64,000 nt of DNA, taken from assembly GCA_913061265.1 (NCBI GenBank), contig CAJXVS010000002.1, positions 558,001 to 622,000 on the forward strand. The letters run 5' to 3'. The position numbers were made by a program, and so were the translations under genes. Of this stretch, positions 45,442-52,951 are shown one piece after another. Each line of letters opens with the position of its first letter. Within the stretch, counting starts at the first letter, position 1. The stretch is from an uncultured Halobacteriovorax sp. GTDB taxonomy: Bacteria > Bdellovibrionota > Bacteriovoracia > Bacteriovoracales > Bacteriovoracaceae. Below the pieces are notes generated by a model. It was not told where the DNA came from. It did not search any database and saw nothing but the letters and a program-made list of their open reading frames with translations.

Positions 45442-45461
45442 TCCCATGGAAGGGTCTGAGT

Positions 45462-46547
45462 ATGTCGTCGTTAGAAAACGTAAGAATTTTCAATAACAAA
45501 GATGCAATCATCGAAGGATGGTACTGGGCCCTTAAATCAACTGATCTCAAGAAAAATAAAACAAAGCATTTAAATTTTCTAGGTAAAGAGCTTGCGCTTT
45601 ATCGTGGTGACGATGGTATTGCTCGAGCAGTTGATGCTTACTGCCCCCATATGGGAGCTCATCTCGCGGAAGGTAAGGTTGAAGGTAATGGGCTTCGTTG
45701 TTTTTTTCATGCTTGGAAGTTTGATGAAGCTGGAAAGCTTGTCGATATTCCCTGTAGGGCTAAGACTGACGTCGCAGCTAGTATCAAGACTTGGCCGACT
45801 GAAGAGATGTATGGATTAATCTGGGTCTATACGGGTGAAGCAGCAAAGCAGCCAGTTCCCTATATTCCAGAACTAAAAGAGTTTGAGTTAGATACCTCCT
45901 TTGGAAATAACTTTGTAAAAGAATGTCATCCTAATGTTGTTATGATCAACGCTATTGATGCCCATCACTTTACTTCAGTTCATAACTTACCTGTAAAGGT
46001 TGAGTTTGAAACAATAGTGAGAAGCTCTGATTGTATCGCCTTTGAAAATAGAACCTTTATTCCAAAGACGAAATGGTATCTAAATTTATTTTCTAAGTTT
46101 TACGAGAACTATCTCACTTATAATATGTGCTACTGGAATGCTTCAACTGGCTCAGTCACAGTGGGACCTGACTTTCTTCATTGCCATATTATCTTTGCCT
46201 TAAGACCAAATGCTATAGGTCATGCTGAAGGACAGACTATTCTTGTGACTAAGAAAAGGACAGGGCTAATGGGTTTCTTTGTTAACCCCCTTATCCTTTG
46301 GGCCACTAAGCAAGTAGGGAACTACTTTGGAAAAGGTGATACCGAAGTCTTTAAGACAATCAAGTTCAATTTAAAAACACCTATCAAAGAAGATGACTCA
46401 ATAATTAAATTTGTCCAGCACACCGAGAAGCAAACGACTTGCGATTGGGGTTTTGGAGTAAAAAAAATGCTTGATAACTCAGTAAAGGAAAAGGATTTCC
46501 ATGAAGAAACGCTACAAACTCGTTTCACAAACACTACCAGTATGTGA
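45462..46547 (+). CDS. Rieske non-heme iron oxygenase 2
   Basis: A 361-aa paralogue of the oxygenase at 40352. Rieske ligands are C61, H63, C80 and H83 (CPHMG ... CFFHAW); iron ligands are D166, H169 and H174 in INAIDAHHFTSVH. The residue after the second Rieske His is Ala instead of Gly. First gene of the eight-gene plus operon. ATG 45462 is preceded by GGAAGGG. Its last 47 nt overlap the next gene. Confidence 0.9.
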   Translation: MSSLENVRIFNNKDAIIEGWYWALKSTDLKKNKTKHLNFLGKELALYRGDDGIARAVDAYCPHMGAHLAEGKVEGNGLRCFFHAWKFDEAGKLVDIPCRAKTDVAASIKTWPTEEMYGLIWVYTGEAAKQPVPYIPELKEFELDTSFGNNFVKECHPNVVMINAIDAHHFTSVHNLPVKVEFETIVRSSDCIAFENRTFIPKTKWYLNLFSKFYENYLTYNMCYWNASTGSVTVGPDFLHCHIIFALRPNAIGHAEGQTILVTKKRTGLMGFFVNPLILWATKQVGNYFGKGDTEVFKTIKFNLKTPIKEDDSIIKFVQHTEKQTTCDWGFGVKKMLDNSVKEKDFHEETLQTRFTNTTSM

Positions 46548-47292
46548 ATTAAGAAAGAAAGATACCAAGGCCATGTTTGAGGTTTTCTCTAAGTATTATC
46601 TCAATACTAGCTTTGAGCAATTCATGACTGATCTTTCAGAGAAGGATGTTGTCTTCTTATTAAAAGATTCTGACTCCAGAGAGATCAAAGGCTTTTCAAC
46701 CTTGGTAAACCTCTATGTCGATGTCGCTGGGGTGGAACAACGAGGCTGCTTTAGTGGAGATACTATCTTAGAAAAAGAATACTGGGGACAAGGGACATTG
46801 GGCATCGCTTTTTTAAGGTACCTCTTTGTTCAAAAACTAAAGAACCCCTTCAAGCCTCTCTATTGGTTTTTAATTTCTAAGGGTTATAAAACTTATCTTC
46901 TCATGGCCAACAACTTTAGAAATCACTACCCAAGGTATGAGAGAGTGACTCCTTCAAAGGAGAGAGATGTTATCGCTGCTTTTTCTAAGACTCTTTATGG
47001 TGATTTTTTTAATGAAGACTCTGGAGTTATTTCTTTTTCAAAGGTTAGTTCTAAGGACTGCTTAAAAGCTGAGATCACTCCTATTACTAAAGAGCTTCTT
47101 TTAAAGAATGATCGCATCAAATACTTTGCAACTAAGAACCCTGGCTGGGAAGAAGGCCATGAGCTTGCCTGTGTCGCCGAGATGACCTTAGGTATGCCAC
47201 TTTATTATCAACTAAAAACAATTCGAAAGCAGTGGAAAAAAATGAAGAGAAGCCTTTCTCCTTCTGCCGTTGTTCAAAAGGAAAAAGCTTAA
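46501..47292 (+). CDS. GNAT-like acyltransferase candidate
   Basis: A 263-aa soluble protein. After a core strand (REIKGFSTLVNLYVDVAGVEQRGCFSGDTIL), the segment EKEYWGQGTLGIAFLRYLFVQKL resembles the acyl-CoA pyrophosphate loop (Q/RxxGxG) of GNAT N-acyltransferases. The match is modest. The start at 46501 overlaps Rieske 2 by 47 nt and is backed by AAGGAAAAGGA. Second gene of the plus operon, overlapping the SDR start (TAATG). Could transfer an acyl group to an amine produced in the same pathway; inference only. Confidence 0.5.
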   Translation: MKKRYKLVSQTLPVCELRKKDTKAMFEVFSKYYLNTSFEQFMTDLSEKDVVFLLKDSDSREIKGFSTLVNLYVDVAGVEQRGCFSGDTILEKEYWGQGTLGIAFLRYLFVQKLKNPFKPLYWFLISKGYKTYLLMANNFRNHYPRYERVTPSKERDVIAAFSKTLYGDFFNEDSGVISFSKVSSKDCLKAEITPITKELLLKNDRIKYFATKNPGWEEGHELACVAEMTLGMPLYYQLKTIRKQWKKMKRSLSPSAVVQKEKA

Positions 47293-48143
47293 TGAAAATA
47301 ATTCTTATCACTGGTTCTTCTTCAGGTTTTGGGCTCGAAATGGTTCAAGACCTAATAGGTCAAGGTCACTTCGTGATTGCCACTTTGAGAGGAGCGACAG
47401 AGCGTGCCAATATCTTTGATAGCATCTCTGATAAATCAAAACTTAAGATCTTAACTCTAGATGTTTGTTCAAAAGAAGATATTAAAGCCGCTGGAGAATA
47501 TGTAAAAACTGAGCACGATGGCAGCCTCGACGTTTTGATTAATAATGCAGGTTATGGTCTCTATGGAGCCTTAGAAGATATAAGCGAAGAGCAGGTCCGG
47601 CATCAAATGGAAGTTAACTTCTTTGGACCAACTTTACTAACTCAAGAGCTCCTTCCTTTTCTAAGGAAAACAAAAGGAAAGGTCATAAATATCTCTAGTG
47701 TTATGGGAAGATTTTCTCTTCCTCTTGGCTCAGTTTATTCTGCCAGTAAGTTCGCTTTAGAAGGCCTAACTGAAGGACTCTACTATGAGTTAAAACCTTT
47801 TGGAGTTCAGGTGTGCGCAGTTCAACCTGGAGCTCACCGTACGGGCTTTGTTAAGGCCATGATTTGGGGAGATAAGAGTAATAATGAAGATTCTCCTTAT
47901 ATCAATCAAACCAATGGACTCTTAAGAAACGTAGAAGAGATGACTTCTAAGCCAACGGCCACAGGTAGTGATAATGTAAGTAAGATCGTTACCAAGTTAA
48001 TTAATAAGAAAAGAATGCCAAGAAGAGTCCTTGCAGGGAAAGATGCTGTTGCTACGGGTATAGCTCAGAAGTTTCTACCTGAGGCGCTTTATCATGAAAT
48101 CCTTCATAGAAGTTATGAAAAAGTCTTTGGAAGTGAAATATGA
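47292..48143 (+). CDS. Short-chain dehydrogenase/reductase
   Basis: A 283-aa NAD(P)-dependent oxidoreductase. Cofactor motif TGSSSGFGLEM (TGxxxGxG) at residues 7-17, NNAGYGLYG near 83-91, catalytic Ser in INISSVMGR and YSASK near 151-155. ATG 47292 overlaps the previous stop (TAATG); the longer frame from 47232 lies inside the upstream gene. It probably interconverts an alcohol and a ketone in the locus product. Overlaps the next gene by ATGA. Confidence 0.9.
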   Translation: MKIILITGSSSGFGLEMVQDLIGQGHFVIATLRGATERANIFDSISDKSKLKILTLDVCSKEDIKAAGEYVKTEHDGSLDVLINNAGYGLYGALEDISEEQVRHQMEVNFFGPTLLTQELLPFLRKTKGKVINISSVMGRFSLPLGSVYSASKFALEGLTEGLYYELKPFGVQVCAVQPGAHRTGFVKAMIWGDKSNNEDSPYINQTNGLLRNVEEMTSKPTATGSDNVSKIVTKLINKKRMPRRVLAGKDAVATGIAQKFLPEALYHEILHRSYEKVFGSEI

Positions 48144-49048
48144 AATCACAGAACTTGATCGTTGACGTAGAAGTCAATTCTACAAGTTCAACAGATTTAA
48201 CTAATTTACTTAAGAGAAAATTAGGAGAGAAGACTATTCCTGATATTTCAGAATTAAGTGACCTTTGGGGAGCGGACTCATTTGACCTACAAACTGTAGA
48301 TCTTTTTAAAGAGGCCACCCTTTCAGAGAAGAAAATGATCCTAGAGGATTGCGCCCGAACTAGATTAGAAGAGGCCTATCATATTGAGAAGTCGGGAATG
48401 GCCTTTACTTCAAAGATGACTTTACTTGCAGACACTCTTGATGAGAGAAAACTTTATTGTCAGTTTAGTGCTGACGAGGCCAATCACTTAGAGGCCATAA
48501 GCGCTTTTCTTCCTAATATAAGTGACAACTATAAGACCAATCCCTTTATTCAATTACTAGGAGATATCATAAGCACTGGCTCAAGAAGGCCGCTTATTTT
48601 TATCATTCAAGTCTTGCTTGAAGGTTGGGGTATAGATCACTATCAAGGAATGTTTAACACTTGTCATTCAATTGCTCTTGGAGAAGTACTCTCAAAGATT
48701 ATTAAGGACGAGGCGGGACATCATGGAAGTGGTCTTATGCTCTTTGATGAAAAGGAGATGACTCCGACTGAACATAAGTACGTCGTTGATACCTTAAGGA
48801 TCTTCTTTCAGATGGTTCAAGTAGGATCAGTGGGAACTCTTGATTCAATTGAAAAAGCGAGAGGGGATTTAAGTAGGAGCCAGAAGATTGGCGTTCTGCA
48901 CCAGATAGAAAGCCAGGAAAATGCTAACCGAAAATTAAAGGTCTTGAAGAAACTCATGCATAAGGCCGAAAGTAATAGAATCATCGAAGAGCTTGAAAAG
49001 TATAATTGCTTTAGCGCCTTTGATTATCAAACTGTTGTTCAAGGATGA
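48140..49048 (+). CDS. Ferritin-like diiron protein
   Basis: A 302-aa helical protein with a probable diiron centre. E78 (with H81 in EAYH), E113-x2-H116 (DEANH), E161 (LLEGWG) and E191-x2-H194 (DEAGHH) fit four helices of a ferritin-like oxygenase. The 35-residue step from E78 to E113 equals that in AurF (E101-E136), though AurF's extra His is not seen. Oxygenase or desaturase chemistry is likely; the family name is uncertain. It sits fourth in the plus operon, 4-nt overlaps on both sides. Confidence 0.65.
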   Translation: MKSQNLIVDVEVNSTSSTDLTNLLKRKLGEKTIPDISELSDLWGADSFDLQTVDLFKEATLSEKKMILEDCARTRLEEAYHIEKSGMAFTSKMTLLADTLDERKLYCQFSADEANHLEAISAFLPNISDNYKTNPFIQLLGDIISTGSRRPLIFIIQVLLEGWGIDHYQGMFNTCHSIALGEVLSKIIKDEAGHHGSGLMLFDEKEMTPTEHKYVVDTLRIFFQMVQVGSVGTLDSIEKARGDLSRSQKIGVLHQIESQENANRKLKVLKKLMHKAESNRIIEELEKYNCFSAFDYQTVVQG

Positions 49049-49500
49049 AGAAGTACCGACCAAGAAATACGAAGTGGAGAGTGGACTCCGCTACCAGAGC
49101 GAAGAACCTAAAGCGGGTTTCTACTTTTGGCCCTGAGAAGTTTGAGAACTATCAGGACTACTTCTTTTTTGTTCATATAGATCCAATTCAAAGATTTTGG
49201 CATAGCATGGGAATGATCGTTGGGATCTTCTTTTTTATCATGCTTTTTTATTCTTGGAGCCTTTGGAGCTTTCTTTTCTATGTTCTAGGGGTCTTCTTCT
49301 TCTACGGCATAGGTGTCCTCAGTCATGCTTATTACGATGGGCACTCTGGAAAAAGTGAAATTAAGTATTTTCATATAACTACTCCGACTGTTATTAAGAT
49401 CAACCTCCTCACTCTTACTGGCCTTTATCAAAATTATTTAAACGGGTTCATTCAAAAATATCCCTTTACCGTAGAAGCCTTTGATCTGGAGGGAAAATGA
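49045..49500 (+). CDS. Mpo1/DUF962-like membrane protein
   Basis: A 151-aa membrane protein with about two to three helices (GMIVGIFFFIMLFYSW, FLFYVLGVFFFYGIGVL). The histidines in VHIDPIQRFWHSMG and SHAYYDGHSGK resemble those of DUF962/Mpo1 proteins. Yeast Mpo1 is an iron dioxygenase that shortens 2-hydroxy fatty acids. The match is partial, so the activity is tentative. Both ends overlap neighbours by ATGA. Confidence 0.5.
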   Translation: MKKYRPRNTKWRVDSATRAKNLKRVSTFGPEKFENYQDYFFFVHIDPIQRFWHSMGMIVGIFFFIMLFYSWSLWSFLFYVLGVFFFYGIGVLSHAYYDGHSGKSEIKYFHITTPTVIKINLLTLTGLYQNYLNGFIQKYPFTVEAFDLEGK

Positions 49501-50594
49501 AGATAGACCCTAACCAGCAAAACAATAACACTCAGCCAAGACCTACGTTTAAAGTCTTTAACCGATGGGATGTTGTTGCAAAAGGCTGGTATCAAGCTGG
49601 CCTTTCAACTGATTTAAAAAAAGGGAAGGCCCGCGGAGTTAACGTCTCTGGGCAACACCTTGTCATCTATCGTGGAGAGTCCGGTGAAGTCTATGCCCTC
49701 GATGGTTTTTGTCCTCATATGGGTGTCGACCTAGGAATTGGCTCTGTTGAAAAGGAGAGCATCAAGTGCTTCTTTCATCACTGGAAGTTTGATAACGAGG
49801 GAAGATGCACGGACATTCCTTGCCTTAAAGAAAGTAACTCAAAGATTAAGAATCAAAACTACGCTGTTCAAGAAAAATACGGAATGATTTGGGTTTACCC
49901 AGAGGCTAAGGCTCCCTATGAGGTGCTTGAGATCCCAGAACTTAAAGGCCTTGAATTAAGCTCTACTACAGACAAGACTTATAAAAGAAGCTGTCACTAT
50001 CATATTACAATGATCAATGGGATAGACCCTCAGCACCTCTCTACAGTTCATAATATTCATATGGATATGTCTGTAGATATTGATGCTAGTGAAAAAGACT
50101 CTATTCATATCTTACTCGAAGGGGAGACTCCAAGTGAGAGCGCTTTTGAAAGAGTGATAAAGAAGCTTCTAGGAAGTAGATACGCTTATTCAATGAAGTA
50201 TCAGAGTGCTTGCTTAGCCGGTCTGACGGTGCTTAAGGGAGTCAAGCTCTTTGGACGGTGGGAAGTCATTCCTACTTTGCATATGCTATTTTCCTACCAG
50301 TCAAATATTGAAGGAGAGACTCTTGTCACTCCAATCTATCTAACTAAGAAAAGAAACTTTCTCACTGATTGGTTCCTATTGAAGCTAACGAAATTATCGT
50401 TTCTTTTTTTACAAGGTGAAGATGGAGAGGTTTATGAAAATATTAGATTCTCCACTGCTAATCTCCTACCCATTGATACACCCGTTACGAAGTATATCAA
50501 GTATGTAAATTCTTTAACTCCTTCAAAGTGGTCGAAGAACTTAGATGCTGATCAGGCCTTAGGAATACGTAATAGATCTGAGGTTAATGTATGA
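49497..50594 (+). CDS. Rieske non-heme iron oxygenase 3
   Basis: A 365-aa paralogue of Rieske 1. Cluster ligands C72, H74, C91, H94 (CPHMG ... CFFHHW); iron ligands D177, H180, H185 in INGIDPQHLSTVH, and the late Asp in PIDTPVTKYI. His replaces Gly after the second Rieske His. Sixth gene of the plus operon; overlaps by ATGA on both sides. Immediately followed by a fourth paralogue, so tandem duplication is likely. Confidence 0.9.
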   Translation: MKIDPNQQNNNTQPRPTFKVFNRWDVVAKGWYQAGLSTDLKKGKARGVNVSGQHLVIYRGESGEVYALDGFCPHMGVDLGIGSVEKESIKCFFHHWKFDNEGRCTDIPCLKESNSKIKNQNYAVQEKYGMIWVYPEAKAPYEVLEIPELKGLELSSTTDKTYKRSCHYHITMINGIDPQHLSTVHNIHMDMSVDIDASEKDSIHILLEGETPSESAFERVIKKLLGSRYAYSMKYQSACLAGLTVLKGVKLFGRWEVIPTLHMLFSYQSNIEGETLVTPIYLTKKRNFLTDWFLLKLTKLSFLFLQGEDGEVYENIRFSTANLLPIDTPVTKYIKYVNSLTPSKWSKNLDADQALGIRNRSEVNV

Positions 50595-51709
50595 AGGATT
50601 GGAAGAAAGCTCCGCGAGATGGAAAAAGTCGTCAGGAAAATACACTTAGCCAGCCCCTAAAAGAAAATAGGGTCTTCAATAATAATAAAGTCCTATCAGA
50701 GGGCTGGTATCCTATTACTGAATCTAAAAAGTTAAAGAAAGGCGAAGCATCGAGCTTTAAACTCCTTGATCAAAGGCTGGCCTTATTTCGCGGCATGGAT
50801 GGAACTGTTCGCGCTATGGATGCCTTTTGCCCCCATATGGGGGCGGACCTTGGAAATGGGGAAGTCATTGATAATAAATTGCGCTGTTATTTTCATCAAT
50901 GGGAATTTAACGGCGATGGTTCTGTATCGAAAGTTCCTGCCTTAGAAACACCGCCATGTAATGTAAAGCAAGCCGCTTATCCTGTTCAAGAAAAGTATGG
51001 CCAGGTTTGGGTCTTCTCTGGACTCGAAGCAGATCATGATGTTCCTGTCGCCCCGGGCCTTGAAGAATCTGATGCTGACGCTCTCTTTCTTAAAGAGATA
51101 ACCCTCTTTGCTCATCATCATGTACTCATGGCAGGAGGCATTGATTTAAATCACTTTGCTACTGTTCATAACTTAGATATGGAATTTGATTTCGAAGTCA
51201 AAGAAGAAGGCTCCGAGTTTAAATGGGAATTAGAAGGCGCCCTTCCTAAAAAAGGATTAAAGGCGCGCTTTGGAAGGTTCTTATTAGGACCTTTGTTTAG
51301 ATATCAGATGAAATTCTCGGGGGGCTCTGTAACCTCAATCACATATGGTCATAATCAACGCTTTGGTGGAAAGGGAAGAGAACTCCCTGCTCTGCATATT
51401 CTGTGGGGGGCTATTCCTCAAGAAAACGGAGTGAGTAAGGTAAAGATTTTTTTGTTAACGAAGAAAAGAAAAGGGGTCCTCGGGGGCATTACTAATTTCT
51501 TTTTATATTTCTTAACACTCTTTTTATTAACAATTCTAAGAGATGAAGACGCTAAGGCTTTTCCGAATATGCGTTTTCAACTAGGTCATTTAGTCAAAGG
51601 GGATGAGTCCGTTGCGCGCCTGGTTCAATGTCTAAACAAGCTTCCTATTTCTCCTTGGTATAAAACTAAAAGCGATAAAAGAAAGATTGATCCGGAGGTT
51701 TGGAATTGA
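50591..51709 (+). CDS. Rieske non-heme iron oxygenase 4
   Basis: A 372-aa paralogue. Rieske ligands C80, H82, C99, H102 (CPHMG ... CYFHQW) and iron ligands D185, H188, H193 in GGIDLNHFATVH, with a late Asp (KGDESVARLV). Gln follows the second Rieske His. It is the most divergent of the four related copies: the first part of the linker and the acidic KVPALETPP segment differ from the DIPC motif in the others. Overlaps the acyltransferase gene by 4 nt (TTGA). Confidence 0.9.
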   Translation: MKDWKKAPRDGKSRQENTLSQPLKENRVFNNNKVLSEGWYPITESKKLKKGEASSFKLLDQRLALFRGMDGTVRAMDAFCPHMGADLGNGEVIDNKLRCYFHQWEFNGDGSVSKVPALETPPCNVKQAAYPVQEKYGQVWVFSGLEADHDVPVAPGLEESDADALFLKEITLFAHHHVLMAGGIDLNHFATVHNLDMEFDFEVKEEGSEFKWELEGALPKKGLKARFGRFLLGPLFRYQMKFSGGSVTSITYGHNQRFGGKGRELPALHILWGAIPQENGVSKVKIFLLTKKRKGVLGGITNFFLYFLTLFLLTILRDEDAKAFPNMRFQLGHLVKGDESVARLVQCLNKLPISPWYKTKSDKRKIDPEVWN

Positions 51710-52479
51710 GCATCCGAAAAGCGAGTCTTGAAGAATGGTTTCTTATCCATCAATTGAGTCATATCAAAAAGAATCATTTTCACCTTCCTTTTTATCTAAC
51801 GATTGATATTACCAAGCTTGTAAAATTCTATGAAAGTAAGAATGAGAAACTTCCCATGACCGCCCTTTTAATTAAGGCCAGCGCTCTTATGGCGAAAAAA
51901 CACCCCGAAGTTAATAGAATCGTCTTTAGAACCTTTTATGGTATAAGAATTCTTGATCCCGCTTATATCTCAGTCAACTTACCTATTATGATTAGGTCTG
52001 AGGGAAAGAGTTACTTAGCCGCTACTGTTCTCGAAGATGCAGATCAAAAGACAATCTTAGAGATCAACGAAAAGATTAAGAAGGCCTTAGGGCAGGAGAT
52101 GTCTGATTTAAAGATTGGTAAGTACGTCTATAATAAATCAAATAATATCTTCAATAGATTAAGACTTAGGTTTATTCATTTTATGGTGAATAACTTTCCA
52201 AGCATTCATGAGAGCTTTGGTGGCGGTGCTATTGCTGTCAGTTCATTGATGAATCATAATCATCCAGACTTTGATATGTCGATGATGGCCTATGGACCTA
52301 CGGGCTTTACGATTGGCTCATGTCATTTAAGCGAGAAAAATAATAAGCACCTTTTGAAGGTTGGTATTGCCTATGATCACTTCGCCTTTAGTGGTGAGAA
52401 GTCGATTGAAGCCACTAAGGATTTAAGCTTGATCCTAACCGGTAGGGACGAGGAAGATTTTCTTCATTTAACTAGCTAA
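51706..52479 (+). CDS. CAT-fold acyltransferase (2-oxoacid dehydrogenase acyltransferase-like)
   Basis: A 257-aa protein resembling the chloramphenicol-acetyltransferase-fold catalytic domain of E2 acyltransferases, without a lipoyl domain. The catalytic-type motif is YDHFAFSG near the C-terminus, matching DHRxxDG, with a long AIAVSSL segment before it. TTG 51706 is 7 nt after CGGAGG and overlaps the Rieske 4 stop (TTGA); TTG 51700 is too close to the site. Such domains transfer acyl groups from CoA to small acceptors. Last gene of the plus operon. Confidence 0.65.
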   Translation: MSIRKASLEEWFLIHQLSHIKKNHFHLPFYLTIDITKLVKFYESKNEKLPMTALLIKASALMAKKHPEVNRIVFRTFYGIRILDPAYISVNLPIMIRSEGKSYLAATVLEDADQKTILEINEKIKKALGQEMSDLKIGKYVYNKSNNIFNRLRLRFIHFMVNNFPSIHESFGGGAIAVSSLMNHNHPDFDMSMMAYGPTGFTIGSCHLSEKNNKHLLKVGIAYDHFAFSGEKSIEATKDLSLILTGRDEEDFLHLTS

Positions 52480-52549
52480 CTGTTTAATATTACTCACTAA
52501 AATTTCCTTTGTTTCTTCATTATTTATAACCAGATTCCGATAAGTTAGG

Positions 52550-52951
52550 GTGAGAACCTTAGGCCTTATTATCCTTATTCATTTTCTTTGTGCTTCAGCC
52601 AACGCGGCTGGAAATATAGACCTTAATTTCTCGATGAAAGGTTATCAGTTCTCCTTTGTATTGATAGGCGAGAAAGCAAATCTTTTTTGGAAAAAAAGCG
52701 GGTTTGAAGTCAAGCGAGACCTAAAGTTAAAGGCCTGTCATAAAAGTATTGTTGAGAGTGAGAGCAAAAAAATAAGAGATTCAATCAGTTCAAAGAATAG
52801 AAAGAAACTACTAGGCCAAGAGGCAGTCTTTTCTTGGAACTCACGCTCCGTTAAGAGATCTCTCCTACCTAAAGAAATGGATCAATTAGATAAAAGATTT
52901 ACACACTTCTTTAATTTAATAAAGTTAGGGGAGGGTAAATGTATAAAATAG
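52550..52951 (+). CDS. Small secreted protein, unknown
   Basis: A 133-aa protein with a signal peptide (MRTLGLIILIHFLCASANAA), starting at GTG 52550. The Shine-Dalgarno (AGG) is weak. The mature part is basic, with many Lys/Arg and two cysteines, and no recognised motif. It overlaps the following metalloprotease-like gene by 13 nt, so the two are coupled and may work together outside the cytoplasm. Confidence 0.55.
   Translation: MRTLGLIILIHFLCASANAAGNIDLNFSMKGYQFSFVLIGEKANLFWKKSGFEVKRDLKLKACHKSIVESESKKIRDSISSKNRKKLLGQEAVFSWNSRSVKRSLLPKEMDQLDKRFTHFFNLIKLGEGKCIK

Noticed and set aside
45261-45461. Small gene in the longest spacer of the oxygenase locus
   Set aside because: Only very short frames without ribosome sites; the spacer is explained by a terminator and a leader hairpin.
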